A stretch of 64,000 nt of DNA, taken from assembly GCA_025024175.1 (NCBI GenBank), contig QCXZ01000137.1:60724911-60788910 (forward strand). Direction: 5' to 3'. The notes beneath the pieces were generated by a model, which was not told the DNA's origin, did not search any database, and saw nothing but the letters and a program-made list of their open reading frames with translations. Of the stretch, positions 1-11,485 are shown piece after piece (position 1 is the first letter of the stretch; every line of letters starts with the position of its first letter). The stretch comes from Rhyzopertha dominica (Eukaryota > Arthropoda > Insecta > Coleoptera > Bostrichidae). The position numbers and the translations under genes were made by a program.

Positions 1-8
1 ATTGTGTT

Positions 9-194
9 TTAGCGATCACTGTGTTTAATAATGAACAAAGAATTTTCTAGAACTTCACCAGAAATAAAACAGCAAACAGAATCAGCAGTTAAAACATCTA
101 AGGCTTTCGCGGACATGGTCTGAATAAATCGTGTTTTTCTGGTTATTTGTCCGTCGTCGGTTTCCTTTATTATAACATAACGTTCTGCAGGCAT
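9..194 (-). CDS. Unrecognised small open reading frame
   Basis: A 61-residue reverse-strand frame beginning MPAERYVIIKETDDG and ending IIKHSDR before a stop. Its amino-acid composition is balanced and protein-like rather than low complexity, and it starts at an ATG. I do not recognise a family, signal peptide or membrane segment. It lies at the window edge, so it could be the end exon of a host gene or a TE fragment whose remainder is outside. No splice signal decides between these. It could equally be chance. Confidence 0.2.
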   Translation of the reverse strand: MPAERYVIIKETDDGQITRKTRFIQTMSAKALDVLTADSVCCFISGEVLENSLFIIKHSDR

Positions 195-2640
195 CTGTGA
201 GCAGCACCTTCAGAAGCACAATTTACAACTGACTGCAGCGTTACCGCTATCATTTAAACACACAATCGTACCCTCCTATCACCATCACACTCTCACACCT
301 TCACATTTAGCATCCACCCATCCACACAATAATAACAAACGAACGAACTCATCAAATGTACATTTTATGTTAATATCAAAGTTGTAAATGCCATATTCAT
401 TGCATGATAAAGCAATATTAAACAAGTTTGTTTATTTTAATATAATCAGGAGCCAGAACCAACGAATAAATGCACTGGGAATACACACACAAAATAAATA
501 TCGATATCTATGTCTACAGTGTACGCCGAAGTAGACTGTTCATTAACAATTGAGAACGTTTGAATTTAATATAGATATAATTATACCGTTTTCGTACTAC
601 CCAGATTGGAGTAAGTTTGCATAACTTCGAGTCGCAGGTATACTCATAAAATCCAATCCAAGTTTTGGAATTTGTGCAAGAATCCAAAAGTACATGAGTT
701 TCAATGTTTATGGCGTTTTCCTTCCATGACAGGTTACTAAATGAGAGATTCTTTTTTATTATTACTCGTTTATTCAATTTGTTTAATTTTTTAATTAAAT
801 TTTAAATTACACCCTTGATCGGCCTAGTTTTCTAGTTTTTCTCAGCTACCTAGTTTCAACTCTGGACTTTTATCAAACCATTCATCTGCCTCAAACGCAC
901 TACGATTCATACGGAGTAATCTATTTAAAATAATTAAATTGGTTTCCATTCTTAACCCGATATCCATGATCTTTGAAGCACTTCTTATTTGAAATTCTAT
1001 TTCAGACCGCTTGTGGCATAGTGACTCTTATATTAAATTGTCCATCAGCTACACTTTACTTCATATAGCTAACAATATATGTATCATGTACCTACTGGCA
1101 TGCATTACTATATGCTCCCACAGCAAGGCACTTCTTGAGCTGTCACTTTATAATGATCATCCATTTTCGCTTAGTGCCAGGGACTAAGGTGATTTGTCAT
1201 GGTTTGTCATTGTCAAGAGTTTTGTTACGATGATTTCAACCCAGTAGTTAACGCACGATGGTTCATTGTTGACATATGTTAATGTGATCGTTTCTGCACA
1301 TACCTAGCTTCCAATTACTTAACCTTTGAATAAAAGCATGCAATTATGAGAACTGGTTCGATGCACACGGCCTTTTCGTTTTTAAGTGAAACAGGCCATG
1401 TATATGTTGGTAAGTTGGAGGCAAAGACGTATAAATAATGAAAATGTTAATTTACACAGCATATAGACGTATGTACTGTTGATTCCTAGTTGCCGTTGGG
1501 CGTACTTAGCAGTGCGTGTTTATTTTTTAAAGGAAACGATATAATTTTTACGTTAAATCGAGTGACCCTGGGGTTAAGCTAAGAAGACAGGCGGTTACAT
1601 AAAAGCAAATCAATATAATGATTTCCAGTAACCCTTTCTGCTCAGATCTTAATTCACCATGACGATAGCAATCTGAGGTGCCCAAAATATGCTGAATCCC
1701 TTTATAACCTGAACGAGCGTATCATCTGTGTTGACGTTAGGGTGAATCGTGTTTCGCGTTTATCTATTGATTCTGGCCCATTGTGGCGGCAGCTATTCCG
1801 CATTTTCGCATGGACGAAATATTAAGATCGGCGCTATAGATAATTTGACAAAGCCATTGTCTGCAGATGATTTTGCTATTGAAGTTAACCAGGTGAATAT
1901 CGTGTCTAATTATTGTCATCAAGAAAATGTTTCTGTACCTTTTTTCTAAATTTGTAAACACATTGGATTTATTAAGAGAGATTGGATATATTAAAGGAGA
2001 TCACATATAGCGATACATAATTAGCCTAGAACTTATGAGTTATACCATTGTGAAAAAAAGAACAAACTGTAAACTGAAGTGTTGATGAACAACTCCCCAA
2101 GAAAGGGGCAAACTTTCCTTGAAAGCTAGAATAGTCAAGAAAGACCGCCTTACCTAATTACAAGTCTTTCTACTTTGAAGTGTTTTGCTAACGGAGCTGA
2201 ATTGTTATATTTTAGCCTTCACTCTTTTCTGTTTTGCGCTCCATTCTACACACTTCTCTCGTTTTGTTCACCCGTATTCCTCTTCTCTCGCATTTGCGTT
2301 TCAAATATTATTATCGCTCGACATTTAGGTAATGCGTATGTCCAAACCATGTAGGCTATACTTCCCAAGATTTTTTCGTTGAGAGCTTTATTTTATCCCT
2401 TTTTGTTTTGTATTGTATTCTTCTGAGGAAGTAAATGAGGGTTGGACAAGCTACTTTTTACAACTCTCGTTCCTATCTTTTGCATATAAAAGTATTGACT
2501 ATGTCTTTAACTATTCTTTCATCTATTTATTTAACTACCGTCCTTCCTAAAACTTTATATTTTTTTATAATTACTGGAAATGTGCTACTTTCTCAATTTG
2601 CTTTCTTCCCTTTTTACATGGTATTTTGGCTTTCGTTGTA
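195..2640. other. Intergenic, no gene recognised
   Basis: AT-rich sequence with no convincing coding frame, RNA gene or terminal-repeat element. Short frames at 514-777 and about 1750-1960 have no family resemblance, and the second is open on both strands. The pyrimidine-rich stretch at about 2215-2640 leads directly into the gypsy pol relic and may be unreadable remains of the same element. Confidence 0.5.
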
Positions 2641-2649
2641 TGGGCTTCT

Positions 2650-3760
2650 TTGTTGTCGCCCCTATAGATTATCTTTTCACGAAATAGGGTTAATAAGCTA
2701 TGCTAGCCCGATATTATTGGTGCATAAAAAATCTGGTGAACCACACATAGTCGTTGACTTATGCTATAACTGTTAAGGAGAAGTATCCTTTGCCATGCAC
2801 TGAGAATCAATGGGACAGATTAGCAGGCTAAAAATGTTTTATCACTTTGGATTTGGCCTCAAGATACCACCAGCTGCAAATAGTTGATGTTAGTCGACAT
2901 TATACACTATACAGCCTTTGTGACACCGGATTGATATTACCAATGCTTGAGAATACCATTTGGGCTTACTAATGCTCCAGCTGTATTCCAAAGGGCAATC
3001 AATCAGTGGTTGAAGCATTGGAAGGACTTCAAGTTGCTCTAAAAATATTGGCTGATGCTTAACAAGAAGAAATGTGCACTTCTGCAAGAATAAATCGAAT
3101 ATCTGAGACCGGTAATTCGAAACGGCGAACTAACAGCATCCCCAGAAAAGGTTAATGCCGTATTTGACTTTTCAAAATTAAAAAAAGTTCACGACGTTCG
3201 AAGATTTCTTGGTTTGGCTACGTACTTCCGAAAATTCATAAAGGAATTTACCTTAAGAGCAAAACCACTTACTCTTTTGATGAAAAAGCACAGTCCTCAG
3301 ACTTGGAATTCTAAACGGGAACAATCTTGCCAGTTATTAAGGCAAAAATTGGCAGTTGATCCAGTCCTAGTCTGGCATGATCCATATTTGGAAATACAGG
3401 TGCACACTGAAGCCAGTGAATGGAGTTTTTGTGGAGTACTTTTACATAAGCAAAAAGATGGAAGCTGCAAACCAGTAGCTGGCATGAATAAACAAACAAC
3501 ATAATGCGAATCAAGATAACATTGTTGTGAATTGGAAACATTGGCAAGTGTGCGGAGGTTTCTGAATTTTCTACATGGAAAGAAATTTACCGTAATTATC
3601 GATTGTAACTCGTTAAGGTTGACCTGCACAAAACGGAATCTTTCATCTAGAGTTGGAAGATGGTGGTTAAAATTACAGAAATATGAATTTGAAGTGCAGT
3701 ATGGCCCAAGAACACAGATGAAGTAGGTTGATGCCTAGAGCAAACCAACTGGGATCAACG
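2650..3760 (+). pseudogene. Degenerate Ty3/gypsy pol fragment (RT and RNase H)
   Basis: Remains of a Ty3/gypsy reverse transcriptase/RNase H polyprotein. In order: an RT N-terminal block with PYRLSFHE and SYASPILLVHKKSG (about 2660-2775); FITLDLASRYHQLQIVD carrying the first RT aspartate (about 2838-2890); PFGLTNAPAVFQRAINQ (about 2955-3008); a thumb/connection block FLGLATYFRKFIKEF (about 3208-3252); then RNase H remnants HTEASEWSFCG and KYEFEVQYGPRTQMK ending near 3740. Frames are broken by several stops and shifts, the catalytic YxDD segment has been deleted, and the first RNase H aspartate reads glutamate (HTEAS). No gag, protease or integrase is recognisable nearby. The family call rests on ordered motifs; the clade is not determined. 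Confidence 0.8.
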
Positions 3761-3798
3761 TGTCATTAATTATAAATCAGATTAGGCTTTGTACCCTA

Positions 3799-4034
3799 GA
3801 AGTTGAAAGAAACTTCTGTTGCTACTTGCTTGTGTGTTTGAGTTTGTTGTTTTTGATAAGTAGTGTAGAAGAAGAAGTTGAAAGAAACTTCCATTGACAC
3901 TTGCATACTTATTTTGAACTGCATAGTGGTGGGCTATTAGCCTTAGAAGTTGAAAGAAACTTCTATGATACATGCAGGTTTATTTCGGATTGCAGTGTGT
4001 TGGGCCTTTGGCCTTAGAAGTTAAAAGAAGCTTC
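3799..4034 (+). repeat. Four-copy 71-75 bp tandem repeat with palindromic core
   Basis: The 18-bp core GAAGTTGAAAGAAACTTC occurs at 3799-3816, 3874-3891 and 3946-3963, with a variant GAAGTTAAAAGAAGCTTC at 4017-4034, so the period is 75, 72 and 71 bp. The core is an inverted repeat (GAAGTT/AACTTC, 6-nt spacer). Units 3 and 4 also share GGATTGCAG-like and GGGCCTTTGGCC-like flanks. The array begins about 40 bp after the gypsy RNase H relic, so it may be that element's 3' UTR or LTR enhancer array, but no LTR boundary could be fixed. Confidence 0.8.
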
Positions 4035-4290
4035 TCGGACGCATGCCGTTGATTATTTGATTTATTATTTGAGAGAGCCAGTGTACTGGGTTTGCAGATT
4101 GTGCAAGGTGCGATATCTGGTGATATGGCATTGGATACGATCATCTATCGTCCTGCAAAATATGTATGTGTTGTATGTATGTCCAAAAAGATCTATTGAT
4201 ATTCAAGTGGATGTTGTATTACTTCATGTTTCTTGCCATACATGATTTATTCTACTGAAGTTTGCTATTTTACCTTAAACTTTAACACTA

Positions 4291-4590
4291 CGTACGAATT
4301 AAAAATGGACAAGATCGGCGCTATCTTGTTTGAGTTCAATTAGCCCTAACTGGTTGGACCAAGCTGCAAAACCGGTATTTTTGCGTAAACATCGCTATAG
4401 ATTTTATCACAAAAAATAAATAGGTTTGTAAATTAGACATTGCTGGGGTTCCGTACGATGCCTAATTATTATCATTTATCAATTATTTCGAGAGGTACTT
4501 GGAAATTGTGAGTTAAATTGACTTCATTTAAAAAAATGGTTGAAGAAGATTTTCTGCCGTTTGAGGATTTAACTTGTACGTTTAAGAAAT
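4291..4590 (+). repeat. Dispersed repeat, copy 1 (related to 27480-27835)
   Basis: Shares with 27480-27835 the string GCGTAAACATCGCTATAGAT plus weaker matches on both sides: TAAAAATGG near the start and a GAAGMAGAT...TTTGAGGA block near the end. Divergence is high with small indels, so this is an old family. No terminal repeats or target duplication could be defined. Confidence 0.55.
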
Positions 4591-4694
4591 ACGATGTACA
4601 AGCCCTTGAAAGGAAACCTAACGCGTTAAAGGATCCCGACGGATTGTACTACAAAGTATCCCCGTTTGTCTCTGTAGACAGAACGTTTACTTAA
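4536..4694 (+). CDS. Unrecognised 52-residue frame at the end of a dispersed repeat
   Basis: From the ATG at 4536 an uninterrupted frame runs MVEEDFLPFEDLTCTF... to ...VSPFVSVDRTFT and a stop at 4692-4694. Its composition is protein-like, and its first part overlaps a segment weakly conserved in the second repeat copy near 27800, where a similar reading ITLFEDAVC can be made. That suggests a relic of a transposon-encoded protein rather than a host gene. I cannot name the family. Confidence 0.25.
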   Translation: MVEEDFLPFEDLTCTFKKYDVQALERKPNALKDPDGLYYKVSPFVSVDRTFT

Positions 4695-7205
4695 AAAGAC
4701 ATGGGTTCGCGAAATAGCAGCTATAAGAGAAAACGACAACGCGTAAAATAATTAATTATAAAGGGTCCCCAAAGGTTCACAAAAAATATATAAAACTAAA
4801 TTTGCGCGTCATTCTCTCGCCCGTTATAACTGCGCGTAATCGTTATGTAATAATGGAAGAGCGTTATTTGCAAGTCAGGTAAGGGGTTACAGGAGTTATG
4901 TTTGGCTTATTACACGGGAATTAGCCTGCCGTAAAAGAAGCGTTTGCGTTTCGTACGCGTTGATGGGAATTTCATAAGCGCCGGCTGGGCCTTTCTTCCA
5001 AGGAAATGAGACTTCATTTCGGTTGAATGTTAAATGAGAATCGTTAAGAAGGAGGGGGGCTGCTTTTACACGATACGCAGCGTTATGCTGCTATGTAACG
5101 TAATAAGAGAGAAGCACTAAAAGTGTATTTCAAATAGCAGGCCAATTAAATGCTATGAAGTTTCGTAAGTTCTGTGTAATATAAGTACGAAACTAAAGTA
5201 AAAAGTTTGTACCACAAGAAGCATAGTGTAAATTCAGATATTGGACAGTGTGGTATCAAAAGGTAGCTAGTGTCACTTTTTGAATATAGTTAATTATTAT
5301 TTAATTTTACATATGTGAAATATAGAATTGTGAAATGGTGGCAATTAAGTTATTATTATTACATTATTATAATATTGCTAGTCGGATGTGTAGTGTAATT
5401 ATGTTATTAATTTGCTGCCAAACAATTGTATCCAATTGTATGCTTAGGTTAACTGGTCTACTATTATAGTAGTCGTAAATGCGAATACATGATTACACAT
5501 AGTCTTGAATTTTTATGACATCATCTTTAATACTGCAGCTTACCAATATTGACATTCCTAGGGCATGTATGCGTCTTTAATTGGTCCTTGCAATCGTGAG
5601 GTTTATTAAGTTCTGTACGAGTACTACGTTGCTAATCCTCCTCACTCTCTAGTTGTGTAGTTGCGTGTTCCTAGAATTCATGGAATAACAATTAAGGTGG
5701 TAGGTAGACGTTTGCAAAAGCTTGCCACAATTTTTAAGCGCGGTCAATTGGTGTTAAGAATCAAGGGTAAGAATTAAAGAATTATTTATGTTCTCTTTAA
5801 AATGGTATGCAACACAGGTCTCTGGATATTGTTACCAGAATGAACAGGAGTCTGAACGCACAACGAAAGCATGTAGGAATGGCATACTGTTGGCTTTAGT
5901 GATGAATCTAAAACCTTAATAGATTTTGGGTACGCGCAGAGCCATAATCAGGTTCCCTTCATTTGCGAGGAGGAGTTTATCCATGGCTAAGACTTATTTA
6001 ATGCTAAATATATAAAAATTACAAAAATAAAGTATATGATTGAAATAAACATCACAAAACAAAAATACAGATTCAGATGTAAAACGAAAATATCCTATAC
6101 TTTCACATTGTGCATCTAGTACAATTGTACAGTTACTGTAAAATTAAAGGAAAAATAAGCTATCCACATAATATAGTTTACAAAAAATAAATATGTATTT
6201 CATAAATCATTACTCACAAATATAAAATAAAGAAGTTAATTCATATAAAAAATAAAAAAAACCTTTCTGGAAACAACCCCAAGTAGCGCGTATATGTGTA
6301 TACCTGATAGGACAATATATTCATACAGGTTACAACAACTAGTTGATCCTTATTTATTTATGATCCTTATTCTTTTCTTAGAAATATATAGAAAATATTT
6401 CGTAATATAACATGTTCTAAAAATTATGAAACCACGTATTTAATTTACATAGAAGAAAGCTGTATCGAGTAACTGTTATGGTTTTTTATTGAATTACAAT
6501 TTATAATCTAATGCTTACCTAAATTAGGATGCCACTGCAAGTACTGACTATAATCTGCTGTTGTTTTCACCGACGCTCTCCAGAGGGGACGCTTGTCGAG
6601 AATGCGATGTGGTGTACTGAACAGCGTCCATCAATAAGATTGTTTTATTTTCATATATCGTTTTAGCCCATAATTTCTGACACATTTAAAAAACATTATT
6701 TTACACGTTACTTAAACCATTTCTAAAAATGTTTAAGACACGTACAATTTCATTAAAACTTCATACTGAACATACATCAACAAATAACGGACCACAACAA
6801 CCTTCATAAAACATTGTTTTGTAGGGGTTGTTTTTACTTGAGTTAGAAGTTACCTTTACTAAACGTCGCCTACAACAGTTTTTGAGCAACTTCTCAAGAC
6901 GATAACATTAAGTTATTTGAAAAACCACTGCTATTATGCGCTTCCCGATTACGTTCTTTTAACCTTACATTTACAGCGTTTTATATTCAACAATAACTAA
7001 ATGGTTAATTGTGTAACCGTTCCTCAAGGTACACGGCTCAACTCATGACACGTTAAAATATCGTCTTTTAAACGCGGTTGTGTTTATTGGGTGATTGCTA
7101 CGATCTTTATTTGAAACATTTTTTAAGACTTTAAATAAAGCCACCAATTTGGTGAGCACGTAACTAGACCACCTTGTACATACATACACTCAGCACACCA
7201 TTTAT
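4695..7205. other. Non-coding AT-rich stretch, no gene recognised
   Basis: No frame with recognisable protein similarity on either strand. The segment at about 4760-4830 contains a TATA-like ATATATAAAAC, but no defined promoter or LTR could be built around it. The rest is low-complexity AT-rich DNA with poly-A/T runs. Confidence 0.5.
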
Positions 7206-7838
7206 GTATTTCAGTGAAGCAAAAATTACGGAATTCAATATAGTTTCGTTACTAATTGTAACACATGCAAATAATTCCATATTTTGGTTAGTATAAAAAT
7301 GTATTTAAGTATGTGAATATTCAAGTCAAAGTTGAACTATTTTAAAACGCCCTCCAAAGGATGTGACGACTTAACTGAAAACGGAAATATGCAACCTGGT
7401 AACAGTGTTACTTTGCATTCATTGGTGTCTCTCAAATCACGGTCGGGCGTCGGGCGTCAGACAAGCTGGTTGTAAACACACTTTGTTGTGTTTATGTTTG
7501 ATTATGCTTAATTAACGCAAGAACAACGAACGATAAACAAAAAAATCAAACAGAACACATAAAAACCGCGTTTACAGATGATTCAGCTCAGCTGTCACTG
7601 TACTGTCAGTGGTCAGCTGTACACGATGTTGCTACTTACTCCGATTGTTGTTTATCCCTCTCTTTTCAACACGGTACAACCTGATTGTTCACTTATGTCG
7701 TCACAACGGAATTCCTTAATTTATATTAATTAATATCTCAAGTTCTAGGCAATATTGAAAAAAATTTAAAAAAAACACGCAGTCTTATTTCAATTGGTTC
7801 GTTCGGAATGTATAATAAAAAAAAACGCTGAAATACCC
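7206..7838 (+). mobile_element. Inverted-repeat element, family GGGTATTTCAG, copy 1
   Basis: A 633-bp copy of a dispersed element also present at 22877-23540. The two copies align along their whole length (for example ACTAATTGTAACA, AAACGCCCTCCAAAG, CTGTCACTGTACTGTCAGTG and TTCAACACGGTACAACCTGA are shared). The left end reads GTATTTCAGTG and the right end CGCTGAAATACCC, a terminal inverted repeat of about 10-13 bp. The two left-most G bases seen in copy 2 are missing here. Relative to copy 2 this copy lacks about 37 bp near 7480. There is no coding capacity, so it is probably a non-autonomous DNA transposon. Confidence 0.75.
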
Positions 7839-9446
7839 GATTGTATAGGTAGCAAATTATAGACCACATTTTCTAAACTTTGTTTATTCCATTATCTGTA
7901 CCTATTCATGATGATGATGTAACTCCCCGAAGCGATCGTCGACATAGTCAACATTGTATGTAGTGTGTTTTCTTATTAATAATAATTGTAAAAAAATAAG
8001 TGCCAAGCGAGTATTTTATTCAAACTACGTCACGTACCTATATATAAGTGGAAGGAATGGACGATAATTTCCGCAATGATTTCGAACTTTTCTAGATTCT
8101 CTTCTGCATATCTGTTTTATGAATACTAAACTAAACTCTGCCATTATTTTTCCTGTCTCTCAACAACAGCACAATGACAATAATTACATTAATAGCACTC
8201 ATGTGTCAACCCCGGCGCTCAAACAACTGAATAATCGACATAAAATATGACCGCCCGAAACGGTGCAGTGCATCCGTACAGTCTCTGTCCTAATTACTAA
8301 ACTGGTGTTGAAACGTACATCTAATTGACGCGGAATTGTGTCTAAAAATGAGCAATAAATTTCTCCGATTTTCTTCGTGTCACATTAAGCTATAAAAAAT
8401 CTGTTGCCATCGGGGTTGGCTTAATGAGATGCAAGATTTGGCCTGCAGCTGGAAGGATGAAATACTGCCGGGTGAATTTGTTGAGACACAAAGGGGGAGG
8501 GAGCGAATTTAATTGCACAAATGCAACTTGCTTCTTTTAGTTGGTTAGTTAAAACACAAAATATGGTAGAACTATAAAATGTGGAGCAATAATTACCAAA
8601 GTAGGTGCTTAGGCAAGTAAAAATATTGTGCAGTTTTCTGCAGCTTTAAGAATAGTATATCTAGAAGTTTTTAGTTTGTAAAAACGTTGACTGTTAAGTG
8701 TCTGACTTTGTAATAAACCTTCTTACATTTTACGATGCATCAAGAGAACGTGTCCAACAAAACACCTGGTTTCCGGTATAATAAATGACACTATACAGCT
8801 GAAAACCATAATAAAACACGAATAAGTTAACCTGATCGACAAATGGCAGCTATTATGTGGTTTCGTCATTTTTAAAATGAAGTTTAAGTGAGAGCAAGTA
8901 AGTTAGATTTTTCAGTTTGTGAAAATTCTAATGTAATTAAATAAGGAATAAAAAGTGTTTTTATGCATATCTCTTCACTCAATAGTCGACTAATTTCTAT
9001 TACCTATTTCCACACTGTCAGAAAAAAGCGGTATCAAATCCCACATAAAGTGAAAAGCGACGGAGCATATTAAATAATTCACTCACTCGGCCCGAGTCAG
9101 GAGATAAAGCGCGAGAAAAACGTGGTACCTAGTGGGAATATTTGATTGAAAACTTTTCCTGACGGGAAATCGCTAGTTCGTTGGTTCGGTCNCGTCTGAA
9201 TGATAACCGAAGGGGGTTAGACTCGTCATCAGGCAACCCACTTTCCTGGAAATGTGTTCTGAATAGAAATATCGTAGATGATTTGTCTTGAGCAGGTCGG
9301 AAAATCCATTATTTTTGATATGTCATTTACGACAGTGGTGTTCGAGAACGTCGAAATACAACTCTACAATTGTCCGAGATCTTCCGTTTCCCCCGATTCT
9401 TTGATAACTTGACTTTGGTAATTTATAATAACGTAGATGTATCTAC
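7839..9446. other. Non-coding stretch between two mobile elements
   Basis: No gene, tRNA or terminal-repeat element recognised. AT-rich with short GC-richer patches (about 8200-8340 and 9060-9260) that contain no long open frame. Confidence 0.5.
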
Positions 9447-9451
9447 ATAAC
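9447..9451. repeat. 5-bp target site duplication ATAAC (left)
   Basis: ATAAC immediately precedes the 5' LTR and is repeated exactly at 13135-13139 right after the 3' LTR. Five bp is the usual duplication length for Ty3/gypsy integrases. Confidence 0.93.
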
Positions 9452-9591
9452 TGTAGTGTATCGCTATTTATCTTGTTCTGTTTTTATAAGAATTCCACTT
9501 TTTCTGTTTAAAATAAATTCAGTGTTCAGTTAGCCATGAACGAGTGCGTTTCATTTTTAACGTTCTCCAAAACTAACACTCAAATATCACA
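9452..9591 (+). repeat. 5' LTR (140 bp)
   Basis: Begins TGTAGTGTATCGC and ends CAAATATCACA. It matches the 3' LTR along its length apart from one substitution (GTGTATC versus GCGTATC) and one single-base indel (CTCCAAAAC versus CTCAAAAC). It contains AAATAAA, which could serve as the polyadenylation signal of the element's RNA. Confidence 0.95.
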
Positions 9592-9592
9592 T

Positions 9593-9604
9593 TGGCGACG
9601 AGGA
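9593..9604 (+). other. Primer binding site, tRNA-Ser type
   Basis: TGGCGACGAGGA begins one base after the 5' LTR. It is complementary to the 3' end of animal tRNA-Ser(GCU) (…UCCUCGUCGCCA), the primer type known for Mag-like elements. The match is 12 nt and then stops. The tRNA 3' sequence is recalled knowledge, not aligned here. Confidence 0.75.
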
Positions 9605-9680
9605 AATTGCGAAAATTAATTACTCTTCAAATTAAGGGTGCATTCAAAGAAGTCTTTGAAGAAGAAGCGTGCTAGCCAAA

Positions 9681-10061
9681 ATGCCAGCATCGTCAGAAAC
9701 GCCAGCATCGACATCGTCACCACATTATGGCAATGGTCGAGAATTCGATCCAAGCAGTGCAGATTGGGTTGTTTACAAGCGACGCTTGGACAATTATTTA
9801 ACCGTAAATGAAATCACGGATGAAAACAAGAAGCGAACCATATTGCTGAACGCCCTAAACGAAGAAGCATACAAATTAATTTACAACATGTGCCTTCCGC
9901 ATTTTTCGGAGGGAAAAACGTATGACCAGCTATTTAATAATCATTTTAAAAATAATGAGTCAGTTTTTGCGGCAAGAGCAAAATTTTTTGAAGCTTTTAG
10001 AAGTCGCATGGAACCTGTAAATCAATGGGCAGCTCGAGTCCGTAGCTTAGCGGTTATTTAG
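9681..10061 (+). pseudogene. Truncated gag of the Mag-like retrotransposon
   Basis: 126 codons from the ATG at 9681 (MPASSETPAS...). An upstream GTG at 9669 is in frame, but the ATG is the better start. The capsid-like region FDPSSADWVVYKRRLDNYL, KKRTILLNALNEEAYKLIYN and FFEAFRSRMEPVNQWAARVRSLAV corresponds to the N-terminal third to half of Mag-type Gag, which packages element RNA into particles. It stops directly after RSLAVI; the nucleocapsid CCHC knuckles and the protease that should follow are absent because of the deletion. Confidence 0.85.
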
Positions 10062-10068
10062 TATTTTA

Positions 10069-10959
10069 GTATTTTCCTTAGGTTTAGGAAAGTTCAATAA
10101 AGGCACAGTGACTTTGAATTTGAAAAATAACAATGTTTCTCCTAAGTTTTGTCGAGATTGACCTCTTCCATTTGGTTTAAGGTACAAAGTTGAACAAGAA
10201 TTAAATAGATTAGTTGCATTAAACGTAATAAAACCTGTTCCTTATGCGGCATGGGCATCACCCATTGTGCCAGTACTTAAACGTGATGGTACAATTAGAA
10301 TTTGCGGAGATTTTAAAATAACAATTAATCCTCACTTAGAAATAGATAAATTTCCCTTACCCCGAATAGAAGATTTATTTTTCAAATTGCAAGGTGGAAG
10401 TATATTTTCTAAGACTGATTTATCAAACGCTTACAATCAAATTTGCCTAGATGATAGTTGCAAAGAGTTAGTTACTATTTCAACTCATAAAGGTTTGTTT
10501 CAGTATCAGAGGTTAAAATTTGGAGTAGCCTGTGCTCCATCAAAATTCCAAATGCTTATGGAATCCCTTTTTCAAGGTTTGGAAGGAGTTGCCTGTTTTT
10601 TGGATGACATTTTGATTTGTGGAAGTACTGAAAAAGAACATATCCAGCGGTTGGAATCAGTATTACAGCGTTTATCAGATGCAGGATTAAAGATAGCCGT
10701 AAATAAATGTAGCTTTAATCAGTCGGAAATTAAATATTTGGGGTACGTTATAGACAAAAATGGTTTGCATACATCTAAAGAAAAAGTTTTGGCTATTAAA
10801 AATGCTCCCGTACCACAAAATGTTTCACAATTAAAATCCGCATTAGGCATGATTAATTATTATTGTGAATTTGTGCCAAATTTAGCAACAATTCTACATC
10901 CGCTTTATACACTATTAAAAAAGGAGGTAGGTAGTTTTCAAGTGGACTTCAGAATGTGA
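10069..10959 (+). pseudogene. Reverse transcriptase domain of pol (broken)
   Basis: RT domain that would copy element RNA into DNA. Readable from SLGLGKFNKGTVTL (about 10078) through CRD, an in-frame TGA stop at 10159-10161, then PLPFGLRYKVEQELNRL and ASPIVPVLKRDGTIRICGDF. Catalytic landmarks are KTDLSNAYNQICLD (first aspartate), RLKFGVACAPSKFQ, and FLDDILICG (the xxDD box, here LDD). The thumb NKCSFNQSEIKYLGYVID follows. A one-base shift near 10938-10942 puts the ribosome into a stop at 10957-10959, whereas the next frame continues smoothly as KWTSECDLAYKKVKEML. Apart from these two lesions the domain is nearly intact. Confidence 0.92.
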
Positions 10960-11485
10960 TTTAGCATATAAAAAAGTAAAAGAAATGTTATTATCAGCTG
11001 AAGTTTTGGTTCATTATAACCCAAATCTTGAAGTTAAATTAACTACCGATGCTAGCCTTCACGGTTTAGGTTCTATTTTATCTCATGTATTTCCTGATGG
11101 TACTGAAAAACCGATTGCATATGCCTCGCGCACATTAAGCGATGCAGAAAAAAATTACGCTCAAATTGAACGGGAAGGTCTTGCCATAATTTTTTGGTTG
11201 ACAAAATTCAATCAATATCTTTATGGTCGCGAATTTACTTTGGTTTCAGATAATAAACCGTTATTAGCTATTTTCAATCCTAAAAAAGGCATTCCTCAGT
11301 ATTCGGCGAATAGATTACGTCGGTGGGCTGTAATATTAAGCAATTATTAGTATAAAGTTGAATACGTAAAATCAGATAGAAATGCAGCAGATTTTCTTTC
11401 ACGATTACCAATTAATGACAAAGAAAATGTACGTGGAGAATCAATAGATATAGACTACATTAAATATTTTTCAGAAACTCCAGAT
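10960..11485 (+). pseudogene. RNase H domain and linker of pol (one stop)
   Basis: Continues the pol frame after the shift. RNase H residues are visible in TTDASLHGLGSIL (Asp), QIEREGLAIIFW (Glu) and VSDNKPLLAIF (Asp), followed by NRLRRWAVILSNY. A TAG at 11348-11350 interrupts the frame exactly where Q or K is usual, and reading resumes in frame with YKVEYVKSDRNAADFLSRLP, the conserved end of the RNase H/tether region. It would degrade the RNA strand of the RNA:DNA hybrid. Only the stop and the upstream frameshift inactivate it. Confidence 0.9.

Noticed and set aside
3782..3973. Reverse-strand frame with repeated NRSFFQLL units
   Set aside because: It is the antisense reading of the 71-75 bp DNA tandem repeat; the peptide repeat is explained by the DNA core and there is no sign of a gene.
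5250..5275. TGGTATCAAAAGGTAG, resembling a tRNA-Met primer binding site
   Set aside because: No LTR boundary, no duplicate LTR and no retroelement coding sequence downstream.
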